A stretch of 64,000 nucleotides of DNA from Hyphomonas sp. (GTDB lineage Bacteria; Pseudomonadota; Alphaproteobacteria; Caulobacterales; Hyphomonadaceae), in contig VMTE01000006.1 of the NCBI GenBank assembly GCA_013791775.1, forward strand, positions 1 through 64,000. The letters run 5' to 3'. A program made the position numbers and the translations under genes. Within the stretch, counting starts at the first letter, position 1. The number at the start of each line of letters is the position of its first letter. The notes beneath the pieces are model-generated. The model was not told the origin of the DNA. It saw only the letters and a list, made by a program, of their open reading frames with translations, and searched no databases. Positions 56,877 to 64,000 of this stretch are shown piece after piece.

Positions 56877-59800
56877 ATGACCGACACTGCTGCGACTGAA
56901 CGCGATTACCGCGACACGCTGTTCCTGCCCAAGACCGACTTCCCGATGCGCGCCGGACTGCCCAAGGCAGAGCCCGAGTGGATCAAGCGCTGGGACGCGA
57001 TGGGCCTCTACGCCAAGCTTCGGACAAGCGCCCAAGGCCGCACGCCCTTCATCCTGCATGACGGCCCGCCCTACGCCAACGGCCACATCCACCTCGGTAC
57101 GGCGCTCAACAAGATCATCAAGGACATCATCGTCCGCTCGCACCAGATGCAGGGCTTTGACGCTTCCTACCTGCCGGGCTGGGATTGCCACGGCCTGCCC
57201 ATCGAATGGAAGGTGGAGGAGGAGTTCCGCTCCAAGAACCGTCCGAAGGACTCCGTGCCGGCTGACGAATTCCGCGCCGCGTGCCGCGCCTATGCCGAGC
57301 ATTGGGTGAAGGTGCAGGGCAAGGAATTCCGCAGCCTCGGCATCGAGGGCGAATGGGACGATCCCTACCTCACCATGGCCTTCGAGAGCGAGGCGGTGAT
57401 CGTCTCGGAATTCCTCGACATGGCGATGAAGGGCGGCCTCGTGCGCGGCGCCAAACCGATCATGTGGAGCCCCGTCGAACGCACGGCGCTCGCCGAAGCG
57501 GAAGTAGAATACCACGACCGCAAGGTGCCGGTGGTGTGGGTGAAGTTTGGAATCGACTTCAATGCAAAGCCTATCAGAAGCCGTGGCGACTTCTTGGAAA
57601 TCTCCGAGTTGGTGAATGCGAAAGTTGTTATCTGGACGACCACGCCTTGGACAATTCCAGCGAACCAAGCAGTAAGTTTCAATCCGAACATCACTTACGT
57701 CGCTTACGAAGTCGAAGAAGTTGCGACCGAAGCTGAATTGGGTTTTGCACCTTATGCAGCTGTAGGCGATCGACTGGTGCTTGCCGAAAATCTCGCTTCA
57801 GACGTGATGTCGTCAGCGAAAGTGAAGCGCTTCAAGCCGCTTGGAACTGTTGACCCTCACGGTTGGACGCTCGAGCACCCGCTCTACCATGTCGGAGACT
57901 TCTTCCAGCACGCCATCCCGATGCTCGCCGGTGATCACGTCACCGCCGATGCCGGCACCGGCTTCGTCCACACCGCGCCCGCGCACGGTGAGGATGACTT
58001 CAACGTCTGGCTCGCGACGGACCACACGGCGCAGGAAATCCGCCAGATCGTCGACGCCGATGGTCGCTACACGGACGATGTGCCTGAGCCCCTGAAGGGC
58101 CTCGACATCATCGTCACCTCCGGCAAGAAGCGCGGTGAGGCGGGCAAGGCGAACAACGAAGTCATCCGCCTCCTCGCCGAGAGCGGCAACCTGCTGGGGC
58201 GCGGCATCACCACGATCCGCGATGCCCACTCCTGGCGCTCGAAAGCCCCGGTCATCCGCCGCGCCACGCCGCAATGGTTCATCGCGATGGACAAGCCGGT
58301 GCATGCAGGCAAGACGCTACGCGAACTGGCGATGAAGGCCATCTCGGACACCGAGTTCTTCCCGCCCACTGGCCGCAACCGTCTCTCCGCGATGGTCGAG
58401 AGCCGGCCCGACTGGCTGATCTCGCGTCAGCGCAACTGGGGCGTGCCGATCACACTGTTCGTCAACACGAAGGGCGAGCCGCACACCGCCGCGCTGCCGA
58501 AGGATCAGGCCGACAAGCTTAACGCCAACATCAAGGCCGCCATCGAGAAAACCGGCGTGGACGGATGGTTTGCCACGCCGCTCGAATCTTTCTTCGAGGG
58601 CACGGGCGTCTCAGCCGAAGGCTGGGAAAAAGTCACCGACGTGCTCGACGTCTGGTTCGATTCCGGCACAACCCACGCCTTCGCCCTGCGCAAACGCGGC
58701 ATCATCGACAATGCCACGGGGCAGGCGGACGTCTACATGGAAGGCAGCGACCAGCACCGCGGCTGGTTCCAGTCCTCGCTTCTGGAGTCCTGCGCCACGC
58801 GCGGCATGGCGCCTTACAAGCAGGTCGTCACCCACGGCATGGTCGTCGATGCCGAAGGCAAGAAAATGTCGAAATCCATCGGCAACACGATCGAGCCCGA
58901 CGAATTCCAGAAACAGCACGGCATCGAAATCCTCCGCCTCTGGACGGCGTCGGCCGACTACTGGGACGACACCCGCATCTCTGACGAGATCATCAAGGGC
59001 ACCATCGAAACCTACCGCAAACTGCGCAACACGCTGCGCTACCTGCTCGGCGCGCTGGATGGTTTTACACCGGAAGAATCCCTCCTCTCCGCTCATCCCC
59101 GCGAAGGCGGGGATCCAGTGCGGCCCGAGGCCCCCGCCTTCGCGGGGGAGAGCGGAGTTGAGTCGATGCCCGGCCTCGAACGCTTCATCCTCCACCGCCT
59201 CGCTGAACTCGACAGTGAAGTCCGCGCCGCCTTCCAGGTGTTCGACTTCAAACGCGTGATGACCGCCATCGTCAATTTCGTGAACGTCGAACTCTCGGCC
59301 GTCTATTTCGACATCCGCAAGGACGCGCTCTACTGCGACCCGTCCTTCGCGACCTCGAAAGCGTGGGACGAGGAAACCTCCGTACACGGCAATCGCCGCC
59401 GCGCCGTGCGCACGGTGATGGCCGCCGTGATGGAGCGGCTGCTCTGCTGGCTCGCGCCGGTGATGCCGTTCACCACGGACGAGGCCTTCGGCGAAAGCCA
59501 CCTGAAAGGCTCAGCCCCTTCGGTCCACCTGCTGCTCTTCCCGGAAACTCCTGCCGGTTGGCGCGACGCCGCGCTCGCCGCCCGCTGGGAAAAGATCTTC
59601 CGTGTCCGCCGCGTCGTCACCGGCGCCCTCGAAGTCGAACGCCGCGAGAAGCGCATCGGCGCTTCGCTGGAGGCTGCCCCGGACGTGATCATCAGCGACA
59701 AGGCCCTGATCGACGCCTTTGCGGGCGAGGACGCTGCCGACCTGTTCATCACCTCCGGCGCCGTACTGGTCCAGGCCGCGTCTGGCCCTGCCGGTGCCTT

Positions 59801-59969
59801 CGCCCTCGACGACACGCCCGGCATCTGGGTCGTGCCCCGGCTGGCGCCCGGCATCAAATGCCGCCGCAGCTGGAAATACTTCGATCCCGCAACCGCCATG
59901 CCCGGCTTCCCGGACATCACGCCGCGCGACGCGCTGGCGGTGAAGGCCTGGGATGGGGCGGCCGGGTAG
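56877..59969 (+). CDS. ileS: Isoleucyl-tRNA synthetase with in-frame palindromic insertion
   Basis: 1,030 aa class I synthetase charging tRNA-Ile. HIGH-type motif in PYANGHIHLG (65-74), KKMSKS at 662-667, editing-domain T-rich WTTTPWTIPANQA, and the Trp-rich WDCHGLPIEWKVEEEF. Two oddities: codons about 222-321 (57,541-57,840) are about 49 % GC against about 68 % nearby; and residues about 737-761 (SAHPREGGDPVRPEAPAFAG) are encoded by a palindromic element at 59,087-59,157. The catalytic motifs remain intact, so it should be functional. Confidence 0.96.
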   Translation: MTDTAATERDYRDTLFLPKTDFPMRAGLPKAEPEWIKRWDAMGLYAKLRTSAQGRTPFILHDGPPYANGHIHLGTALNKIIKDIIVRSHQMQGFDASYLPGWDCHGLPIEWKVEEEFRSKNRPKDSVPADEFRAACRAYAEHWVKVQGKEFRSLGIEGEWDDPYLTMAFESEAVIVSEFLDMAMKGGLVRGAKPIMWSPVERTALAEAEVEYHDRKVPVVWVKFGIDFNAKPIRSRGDFLEISELVNAKVVIWTTTPWTIPANQAVSFNPNITYVAYEVEEVATEAELGFAPYAAVGDRLVLAENLASDVMSSAKVKRFKPLGTVDPHGWTLEHPLYHVGDFFQHAIPMLAGDHVTADAGTGFVHTAPAHGEDDFNVWLATDHTAQEIRQIVDADGRYTDDVPEPLKGLDIIVTSGKKRGEAGKANNEVIRLLAESGNLLGRGITTIRDAHSWRSKAPVIRRATPQWFIAMDKPVHAGKTLRELAMKAISDTEFFPPTGRNRLSAMVESRPDWLISRQRNWGVPITLFVNTKGEPHTAALPKDQADKLNANIKAAIEKTGVDGWFATPLESFFEGTGVSAEGWEKVTDVLDVWFDSGTTHAFALRKRGIIDNATGQADVYMEGSDQHRGWFQSSLLESCATRGMAPYKQVVTHGMVVDAEGKKMSKSIGNTIEPDEFQKQHGIEILRLWTASADYWDDTRISDEIIKGTIETYRKLRNTLRYLLGALDGFTPEESLLSAHPREGGDPVRPEAPAFAGESGVESMPGLERFILHRLAELDSEVRAAFQVFDFKRVMTAIVNFVNVELSAVYFDIRKDALYCDPSFATSKAWDEETSVHGNRRRAVRTVMAAVMERLLCWLAPVMPFTTDEAFGESHLKGSAPSVHLLLFPETPAGWRDAALAARWEKIFRVRRVVTGALEVERREKRIGASLEAAPDVIISDKALIDAFAGEDAADLFITSGAVLVQAASGPAGAFALDDTPGIWVVPRLAPGIKCRRSWKYFDPATAMPGFPDITPRDALAVKAWDGAAG
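59087..59157. repeat. Palindromic element inside ileS (copy 2 of the CCGCTC family)
   Basis: Left arm CTCCGCTCATCCCCGCGAAG begins at 59087; right arm ends TTCGCGGGGGAGAGCGGAG at 59157. A 71-bp inverted repeat, translated through in frame. The same family lies between genes at 33,781-33,856 and, shortened, at 34,399-34,430. Confidence 0.9.
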
Positions 59970-59981
59970 CGCTGCACAGCC

Positions 59982-60098
59982 CCCTTCTCCCCTGGGAGAA
60001 GGGTTGGGGATGAGGGGGTACAACCGTTCAAGCTCAGGTGACATTGCCGGCGTAGCGCCCCCTCGCCCCCGCCACTCTCCCAAGGGAGAGGGGAGAAG
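59982..60098. repeat. Nested palindromic repeat between ileS and lspA
   Basis: CCCTTCTCCC-CT-GGGAGAAGGG (59982-60003), GGGGATGAGGGGG (60006-60018) with CCCCCTCGCCCC (60058-60069), and CTCTCCC-AA-GGGAGAG (60075-60090). The outer CTTCTCCC (59984-59991) also pairs with GGGAGAAG (60091-60098). A compound fold of the kind seen in dispersed repeats. Nothing else in this 177-base gap. Confidence 0.8.
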
Positions 60099-60146
60099 TG
60101 CACACAAACGCTTGATCCCCCCGCCTCGGTCTGCAATCTCACCCCG

Positions 60147-60665
60147 ATGAAACTGGCGACACAAACGGCCTGGCCCTTCTTCCTGGTACCCCTCGTGGTA
60201 CTGGCGGACCAGCTGTCGAAATGGCGGGTGCTCGACGAGCCGCGCCTGAACGCCGTCAACTGCCTCCATGCCATGGAATATTGCGGGACGATCCCGCTGC
60301 CCGGTCCGCTGGATCTCACGATGACGTGGAACCGGGGCATGAGTTACGGCCTGTTCCAGTCGGAGGGAATCGGACGCTGGATCCTGGCGGGGGTGATGCT
60401 GTCCATCGCGCTCGGCTTCCTCGTCTGGCTGATCCGGGCCGAGGGGCGCTGGCTGAAACTGGCGCTCGCGCTGGTGATCGGCGGGGCGTTCGGCAACCTG
60501 ATCGACCGGGTGCGCTTCGGGGCCGTGGTCGATTTCATCGATGCCAACGGGCTCTTCTTCCCGTGGATCTTCAACGTGGCGGACGCCGCGATCAGTGTCG
60601 GCGCGGTGCTTCTGTTTGTTGACCAGTTCTTACTTTCGCGGCCAAAACAGGCTAACAGCTTGTAA
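60147..60665 (+). CDS. lspA: Lipoprotein signal peptidase (signal peptidase II)
   Basis: 172-aa inner-membrane aspartyl peptidase that cleaves prolipoproteins before the lipidated Cys. Catalytic Asp129 (AVVDFID) and Asp146 (FNVADA) are present, as are GNLIDR (116-121) and the TWNRGMSYGLF element. Four membrane spans. Genes for several lipoproteins, including the next one, lie in this window. No clear ribosome binding site. Often follows ileS, as here. Confidence 0.96.
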   Translation: MKLATQTAWPFFLVPLVVLADQLSKWRVLDEPRLNAVNCLHAMEYCGTIPLPGPLDLTMTWNRGMSYGLFQSEGIGRWILAGVMLSIALGFLVWLIRAEGRWLKLALALVIGGAFGNLIDRVRFGAVVDFIDANGLFFPWIFNVADAAISVGAVLLFVDQFLLSRPKQANSL

Positions 60666-60706
60666 TACAGGCCTTCTGCCCTCCAGAAACGGACCCGCCC
60701 CAGCCC

Positions 60707-61204
60707 ATGAAGAAATCACTTCTCATTCTCGCCGCCGGCGCCGCGCTTGCCGCAACGGCAGCCTGCTCCTCGAACGGGGGCAACAATAACTCAACCCCCA
60801 ACGAGTTCCGCGTTGTCACCAAGGCGCCGCTCAGCGTGCCGCCGGAGTACAGCCTGCGTCCGCCCGGTGCCGGATCGACCACCCCGGCTGAAGTGGAAGC
60901 GGCCAGCACCAACGTCACCACGGCGTTCGGCACGACCATGGGCCAGAATGCCAGCGCCTCCGAGAAGGCGCTTGTCGCTGCGGCCGGCGCCAATGCCGCC
61001 AACCCCGCCGTGCGCGCACAGGTCGATTACGAAGAGTCCCGGACGATCCGCAAATCGTCCAGCATCACTGATCGCGTGATGTTCTGGCGCAAGGACAAGC
61101 CGGAAGACGCCGCCGCTGCCGCGACCGACAATGCGACCGGCGACCAGGCTGTCACGATCGAACGCACCAGCACCGGCCCGCGCATCCGGCTTCCGGGCAC
61201 CTGA
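60707..61204 (+). CDS. DUF3035 lipoprotein, BamF-like
   Basis: 165 aa. Lipobox ATAACS with Cys20. The motif NEFRVVTKAPLSVPPEYSLRPP is the DUF3035 signature; in Caulobacter a DUF3035 lipoprotein (BamF) is part of the outer-membrane beta-barrel assembly machine (established knowledge, from memory). The C-terminal part is Ala/Asn-rich low complexity. 41 bases after lspA, 41 before the M16 gene, so probably one operon. Confidence 0.8.
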   Translation: MKKSLLILAAGAALAATAACSSNGGNNNSTPNEFRVVTKAPLSVPPEYSLRPPGAGSTTPAEVEAASTNVTTAFGTTMGQNASASEKALVAAAGANAANPAVRAQVDYEESRTIRKSSSITDRVMFWRKDKPEDAAAAATDNATGDQAVTIERTSTGPRIRLPGT

Positions 61205-61245
61205 GCCCCGCCAGACCCGAATCCAGCCCCCCACGGAGGACGCCC

Positions 61246-62595
61246 ATGAAACGGACTCTCGCCGCAGGGCTCTTCGCCCTGTTTGCTTCCCATGCCTTCG
61301 CGGAGGAAGCCGTCTGGGCGCCCTCCACCTTCACGCTGAGCAACGGCATGGACGTCGTGGTGATCCCGGATCACCGCGCGCCGGTCGTCACCCACATGGT
61401 CTGGTACAAAGTCGGCGCGGTGGACGAGGCGCCCGGCAAGTCGGGCATCGCGCACCTGTTCGAGCATGTGATGTTCAAGCAGACCAAGAATATCGGCCCG
61501 GAAGAGTTCACCTCGATCGTCCAGCGTTCGGGCGGTCAGCTCAACGCCTTCACCAGCTGGGACTATACCGCCTATTACGAGCGCGTGGCGAAGCCCCAGC
61601 TCGGCAAGATGATGGAACTCGAAGCCGAGCGGATGGTGAACCTTCTGATCGACAACGATCCGAAGGGCCCGTTCATCTCGGAGCGCGACGTCGTCAAGGA
61701 AGAACGCCGCCAGCGGATCGACAACAATCCGAACGTGATTCTCCAGGAAAAGGTGCTCGGCACCTTCTGGAAGGGGCATCCCTACGAAATCACCGTGATC
61801 GGCAAGATGGACGAAGTCGCCGCGCTGACGCCGCAGGACGGCCTGGAATTCTACACCCAGTATTACAGCCCGGAGAATGCGATCCTCGTGGTCGCCGGGG
61901 ATGTGACGCCGGAAGACGTGCGCGCGCTTGCCGAAACCCATTACGGCGTGATCGCGCCGACCGGCACCGCAAAGTCGGAACGCAAATGGCAGCCCGTCGC
62001 TCCGCTGGCCGAAACGCAGCTGATTACCCATACCGATCCGAAGGTGCGCCAGCCCGTCTGGAGCCGCTATTATGTCGGCTATTCGCAAAGCCGGATGCCG
62101 AAAGACGCGCTCGCGCTGGATGTCGGCCTCGAGATCCTCGGCGGCGGCATGACCAGCCGGCTCTACCAGGCGCTGGTCGAGCAGCAGCAGGTCGCCATCT
62201 CCGCCAATGCCTATGCCTGGACAACGCTGCATGACCAGGGACCGGCCGTGCTCAGCGCCAGCCCGGCGCCCGGCGTGGCGCTGGACGCGCTTGAGGCCGC
62301 GATGATGTCCGAAGTCGGGAAAGTGCTCGCCGAAGGCTTCACCGAAGCCGAGGTCGTGCGTGCCCGCAACAAGCTCGCCGCCGACGCCATCTATGCCCGC
62401 GACAGCCAGGCCGGCATGGCCAACCTGTTTGGCGGCTGGCTGGCCATCGGCGGGGCGGTCGATGATATCCTGACTTATCCGGACCAGGTGCGCAGCGTGA
62501 CACCGGACGAGGCGCTCGCCGCCGTGCGGGCCGTCTTCGCGCCGGACAAGCACTATATCGAAGCCCATCTCCTGCCCGCAGAAGGAGACCTCTGA
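61246..62595 (+). CDS. M16-family zinc peptidase (catalytic subunit)
   Basis: 449 aa. Signal peptide ends SHAFA-E. Inverted zinc motif His70-L-F-Glu73-His74 in GIAHLFEHVMF and a third ligand Glu in KEERR near 152. Two M16 halves. Degrades peptides in the periplasm; in this subfamily the active partner works with an inactive one, which is the next gene. GGAGGA precedes the ATG. Overlaps the next start by one base (TGATG). Confidence 0.92.
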   Translation: MKRTLAAGLFALFASHAFAEEAVWAPSTFTLSNGMDVVVIPDHRAPVVTHMVWYKVGAVDEAPGKSGIAHLFEHVMFKQTKNIGPEEFTSIVQRSGGQLNAFTSWDYTAYYERVAKPQLGKMMELEAERMVNLLIDNDPKGPFISERDVVKEERRQRIDNNPNVILQEKVLGTFWKGHPYEITVIGKMDEVAALTPQDGLEFYTQYYSPENAILVVAGDVTPEDVRALAETHYGVIAPTGTAKSERKWQPVAPLAETQLITHTDPKVRQPVWSRYYVGYSQSRMPKDALALDVGLEILGGGMTSRLYQALVEQQQVAISANAYAWTTLHDQGPAVLSASPAPGVALDALEAAMMSEVGKVLAEGFTEAEVVRARNKLAADAIYARDSQAGMANLFGGWLAIGGAVDDILTYPDQVRSVTPDEALAAVRAVFAPDKHYIEAHLLPAEGDL

Positions 62596-64000
62596 TGCGC
62601 ACGGCCAAACTTCTTCTCGGGGCGGTTGCCCTTTCGGCGCTGGCCGGGTGTTCCACCGTTCACGGATGGATCCACAATACGGTCCACAAGCCCGCGCTCA
62701 GCGAGCTCGAAGCCCTTGTTCCGGCCGCGCCGGAGATGGCCGTCACCATCCACGAGGGCGAGTTTGCCCGGATCCAGCAGTTCGTCACGCCCGGCGGCGT
62801 TTCAGTCTGGCTCGTGTCCGAGCCGTCGATCCCGATCCTGGCGGTGCAGATGGCCTGGAAAGGTGGCAGCGCGTCCGATCCGGCGGGATACGAAGGGCTC
62901 GCCCAGGTCGTCACCTACAGCATGAATGAAGGCGCGGGCGATCTGGATTCGCTCGCCTTCCAGACCGCCATGGAAGACCTCAACATGAGTTTCGGCTGCT
63001 CGGCCGAATCGGAGTGGACGAGCTGTTCGGTTTCCACGCTGACGGCCAATGCCGCCGATTCCATGGCGCTGGTCGCCGCCGCCTTCGCCGCGCCGCGCTT
63101 TGATGAAGGCCCGTTCGAACGCTTCCTTCGCGAACAGGAAGTCGGCCTCCAGACGCGCGAAACCAATCCCAACTATCTCGCCTGGCGCGCCGCCTCGCAA
63201 GCTCTGTATCCGGATCATCCGTTCGCGCGGGAAACCACGGCGGCAAGCCTCGCCGCCCTGACGCCGGATATTGCCCGCCAGCAGATGCGCGCGCTGATGA
63301 CCCGCGACCGCCTGATCGTCACGGCGGTCGGGGCGGTCACGCCGGAGGAGCTGGCGCCGCTGATCGACAAGGTGGCGGCCAACCTGCCGGAAACGAGCAC
63401 CGTGCCGGACGTCACGCCCATTGATCTCGCCGCGGCGCCGGTCAGCCAGATCGTCGTCGATCTGCCCCAGCCGCAAAGCCTGGTGAAATTCATGGGCCCC
63501 GGCATCGACCGGGCCGACCCGGATTTCTTCCCGGCCTATGTGCTGAACTACACGTTCGGCGGCGGCGGCTTCGAAAGCCGATTGATGAAAACCCTCCGCG
63601 TCGAGAAGGGTCTCACCTACGGTGTCTCGACAAGCCTTGATCCGAACCCGTCCTTCCTGACCTGGTCGGGCAGCGGTCAGACCAAGAATGAAAGTGCAGG
63701 CGAGTTCATCGCCGGCGTGAAGGCCGAGATGAGCCTGCTGATCGAGGGCGGTGTCACCGAGCAGGAACTCTCTGACGCGAAAGCCTATCTCACCGGGTCC
63801 TACCCGCTGGGATTCGACTCCAACGCAAAGATCGCCGGCCAGATGATGAGCGTCCGCCAGGATGATCTCGGCGTCGATTATTTCGACCGCCGCAACGCGC
63901 TGGTGGAAGCGGTGACCTTCGACGACGTGAACCGTGTCGCCAGGGAATACCTCGACCCCGCACGCTATTCCTTCATCGTCGTGGGCCAGCCGCAGGGCAT
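62595..64000 (+). CDS. M16-family peptidase partner lacking the zinc motif (runs off window)
   Basis: First 468 residues of a lipoprotein (LSALAGC, Cys19), open to the window end. The M16 fold is clear, but the HxxEH position reads Q-V-V-T-Y (residues 104-108 in GLAQVVTYSMNEG), so zinc ligands are missing. The Arg/Tyr substrate-binding pair in RVEKGLTYG is kept. This is the classic non-catalytic M16B subunit. Starts on the preceding gene's stop with GAAGGAGAC. Confidence 0.88.
   Translation, partial: MRTAKLLLGAVALSALAGCSTVHGWIHNTVHKPALSELEALVPAAPEMAVTIHEGEFARIQQFVTPGGVSVWLVSEPSIPILAVQMAWKGGSASDPAGYEGLAQVVTYSMNEGAGDLDSLAFQTAMEDLNMSFGCSAESEWTSCSVSTLTANAADSMALVAAAFAAPRFDEGPFERFLREQEVGLQTRETNPNYLAWRAASQALYPDHPFARETTAASLAALTPDIARQQMRALMTRDRLIVTAVGAVTPEELAPLIDKVAANLPETSTVPDVTPIDLAAAPVSQIVVDLPQPQSLVKFMGPGIDRADPDFFPAYVLNYTFGGGGFESRLMKTLRVEKGLTYGVSTSLDPNPSFLTWSGSGQTKNESAGEFIAGVKAEMSLLIEGGVTEQELSDAKAYLTGSYPLGFDSNAKIAGQMMSVRQDDLGVDYFDRRNALVEAVTFDDVNRVAREYLDPARYSFIVVGQPQG

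Overview
This is GC-rich chromosomal DNA (I estimate about 64-66 % GC) from an alphaproteobacterium. Hyphomonadaceae or another Caulobacterales relative fits best. The signs are: the secY-adk-rpsM-rpsK-rpoA-rplQ end of the ribosomal-protein super-operon; a GAAC-N7-GAAC LexA box between uvrA and ssb; a TTAA-N7-TTAA CtrA-type box ahead of a TipF-like degenerate EAL protein; a DUF3035/BamF-type lipoprotein; a coniferyl-aldehyde-type dehydrogenase; and many TonB/lipoprotein/secreted-peptidase genes. The species assignment is inference. I see no rRNA, tRNA, CRISPR array, insertion sequence or prophage.

Layout. 1-3,554: translation and transcription operon closed by a strong terminator. 3,555-6,431: an independently promoted short leader/ncRNA with its own terminator, an RtcB RNA ligase, and an unrecognised 354-aa protein with a PcfJ-like C-terminus. 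6,481-9,107: HD-domain protein, small membrane peptide, EreA/ChaN-like exported protein, Kazal-inhibitor lipoprotein. 9,162-20,534: SDRs, a VOC protein, S10 and M1 exported peptidases, a CNT nucleoside permease translationally coupled to a TonB receptor, a GST and a hotdog thioesterase. 20,648-24,765: a tightly overlapping acyl-CoA dehydrogenase / secreted orphan / serine hydrolase / DUF3253 series, then TfoX-N and DUF3291 genes. 24,861-29,699: enoyl-CoA hydratase, aldehyde dehydrogenase, VOC protein, S9 peptidase. 29,889-37,839: DEAD-box helicase, zinc-ribbon protein, Fe-type superoxide dismutase, an NDUFAF6-like protein, trmFO and two polytopic membrane proteins. 37,922-46,821: uvrA/ssb, a class D beta-lactamase, gyrA, coaD and a secreted cyclophilin. 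46,842-50,615: small acyl-CoA-type genes, an SDR and a stand-alone DUF262-DUF1524 nuclease-type protein. 50,728-64,000: FAH-family hydrolase, TipF-like protein, HAD, MaoC, ribF, YbjN, ileS, lspA, a DUF3035 lipoprotein and an M16 peptidase pair, the last one running off the window.

Together the genes describe an aerobic heterotroph that takes up peptides, nucleosides, lipids and aromatics: exported S9, S10, M1 and M16 peptidases, TonB receptor plus permease, beta-oxidation-type enzymes and aldehyde dehydrogenase. Housekeeping genes are interleaved.

The most unusual signals are at the level of DNA structure. (i) A short GC-rich palindromic element lies in frame inside ileS, with relatives between genes and forming the C-terminus of a hypothetical protein. 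(ii) A 300-bp, roughly 49 % GC tract lies inside the same ileS gene, whose flanks are near 68 %. (iii) There is a promoter / short ORF / three-hairpin / terminator unit upstream of rtcB. (iv) There is a stand-alone DUF262-DUF1524 protein of the kind seen in anti-phage type IV restriction. I do not see a multi-gene defence island or any other clearly new multi-gene system.
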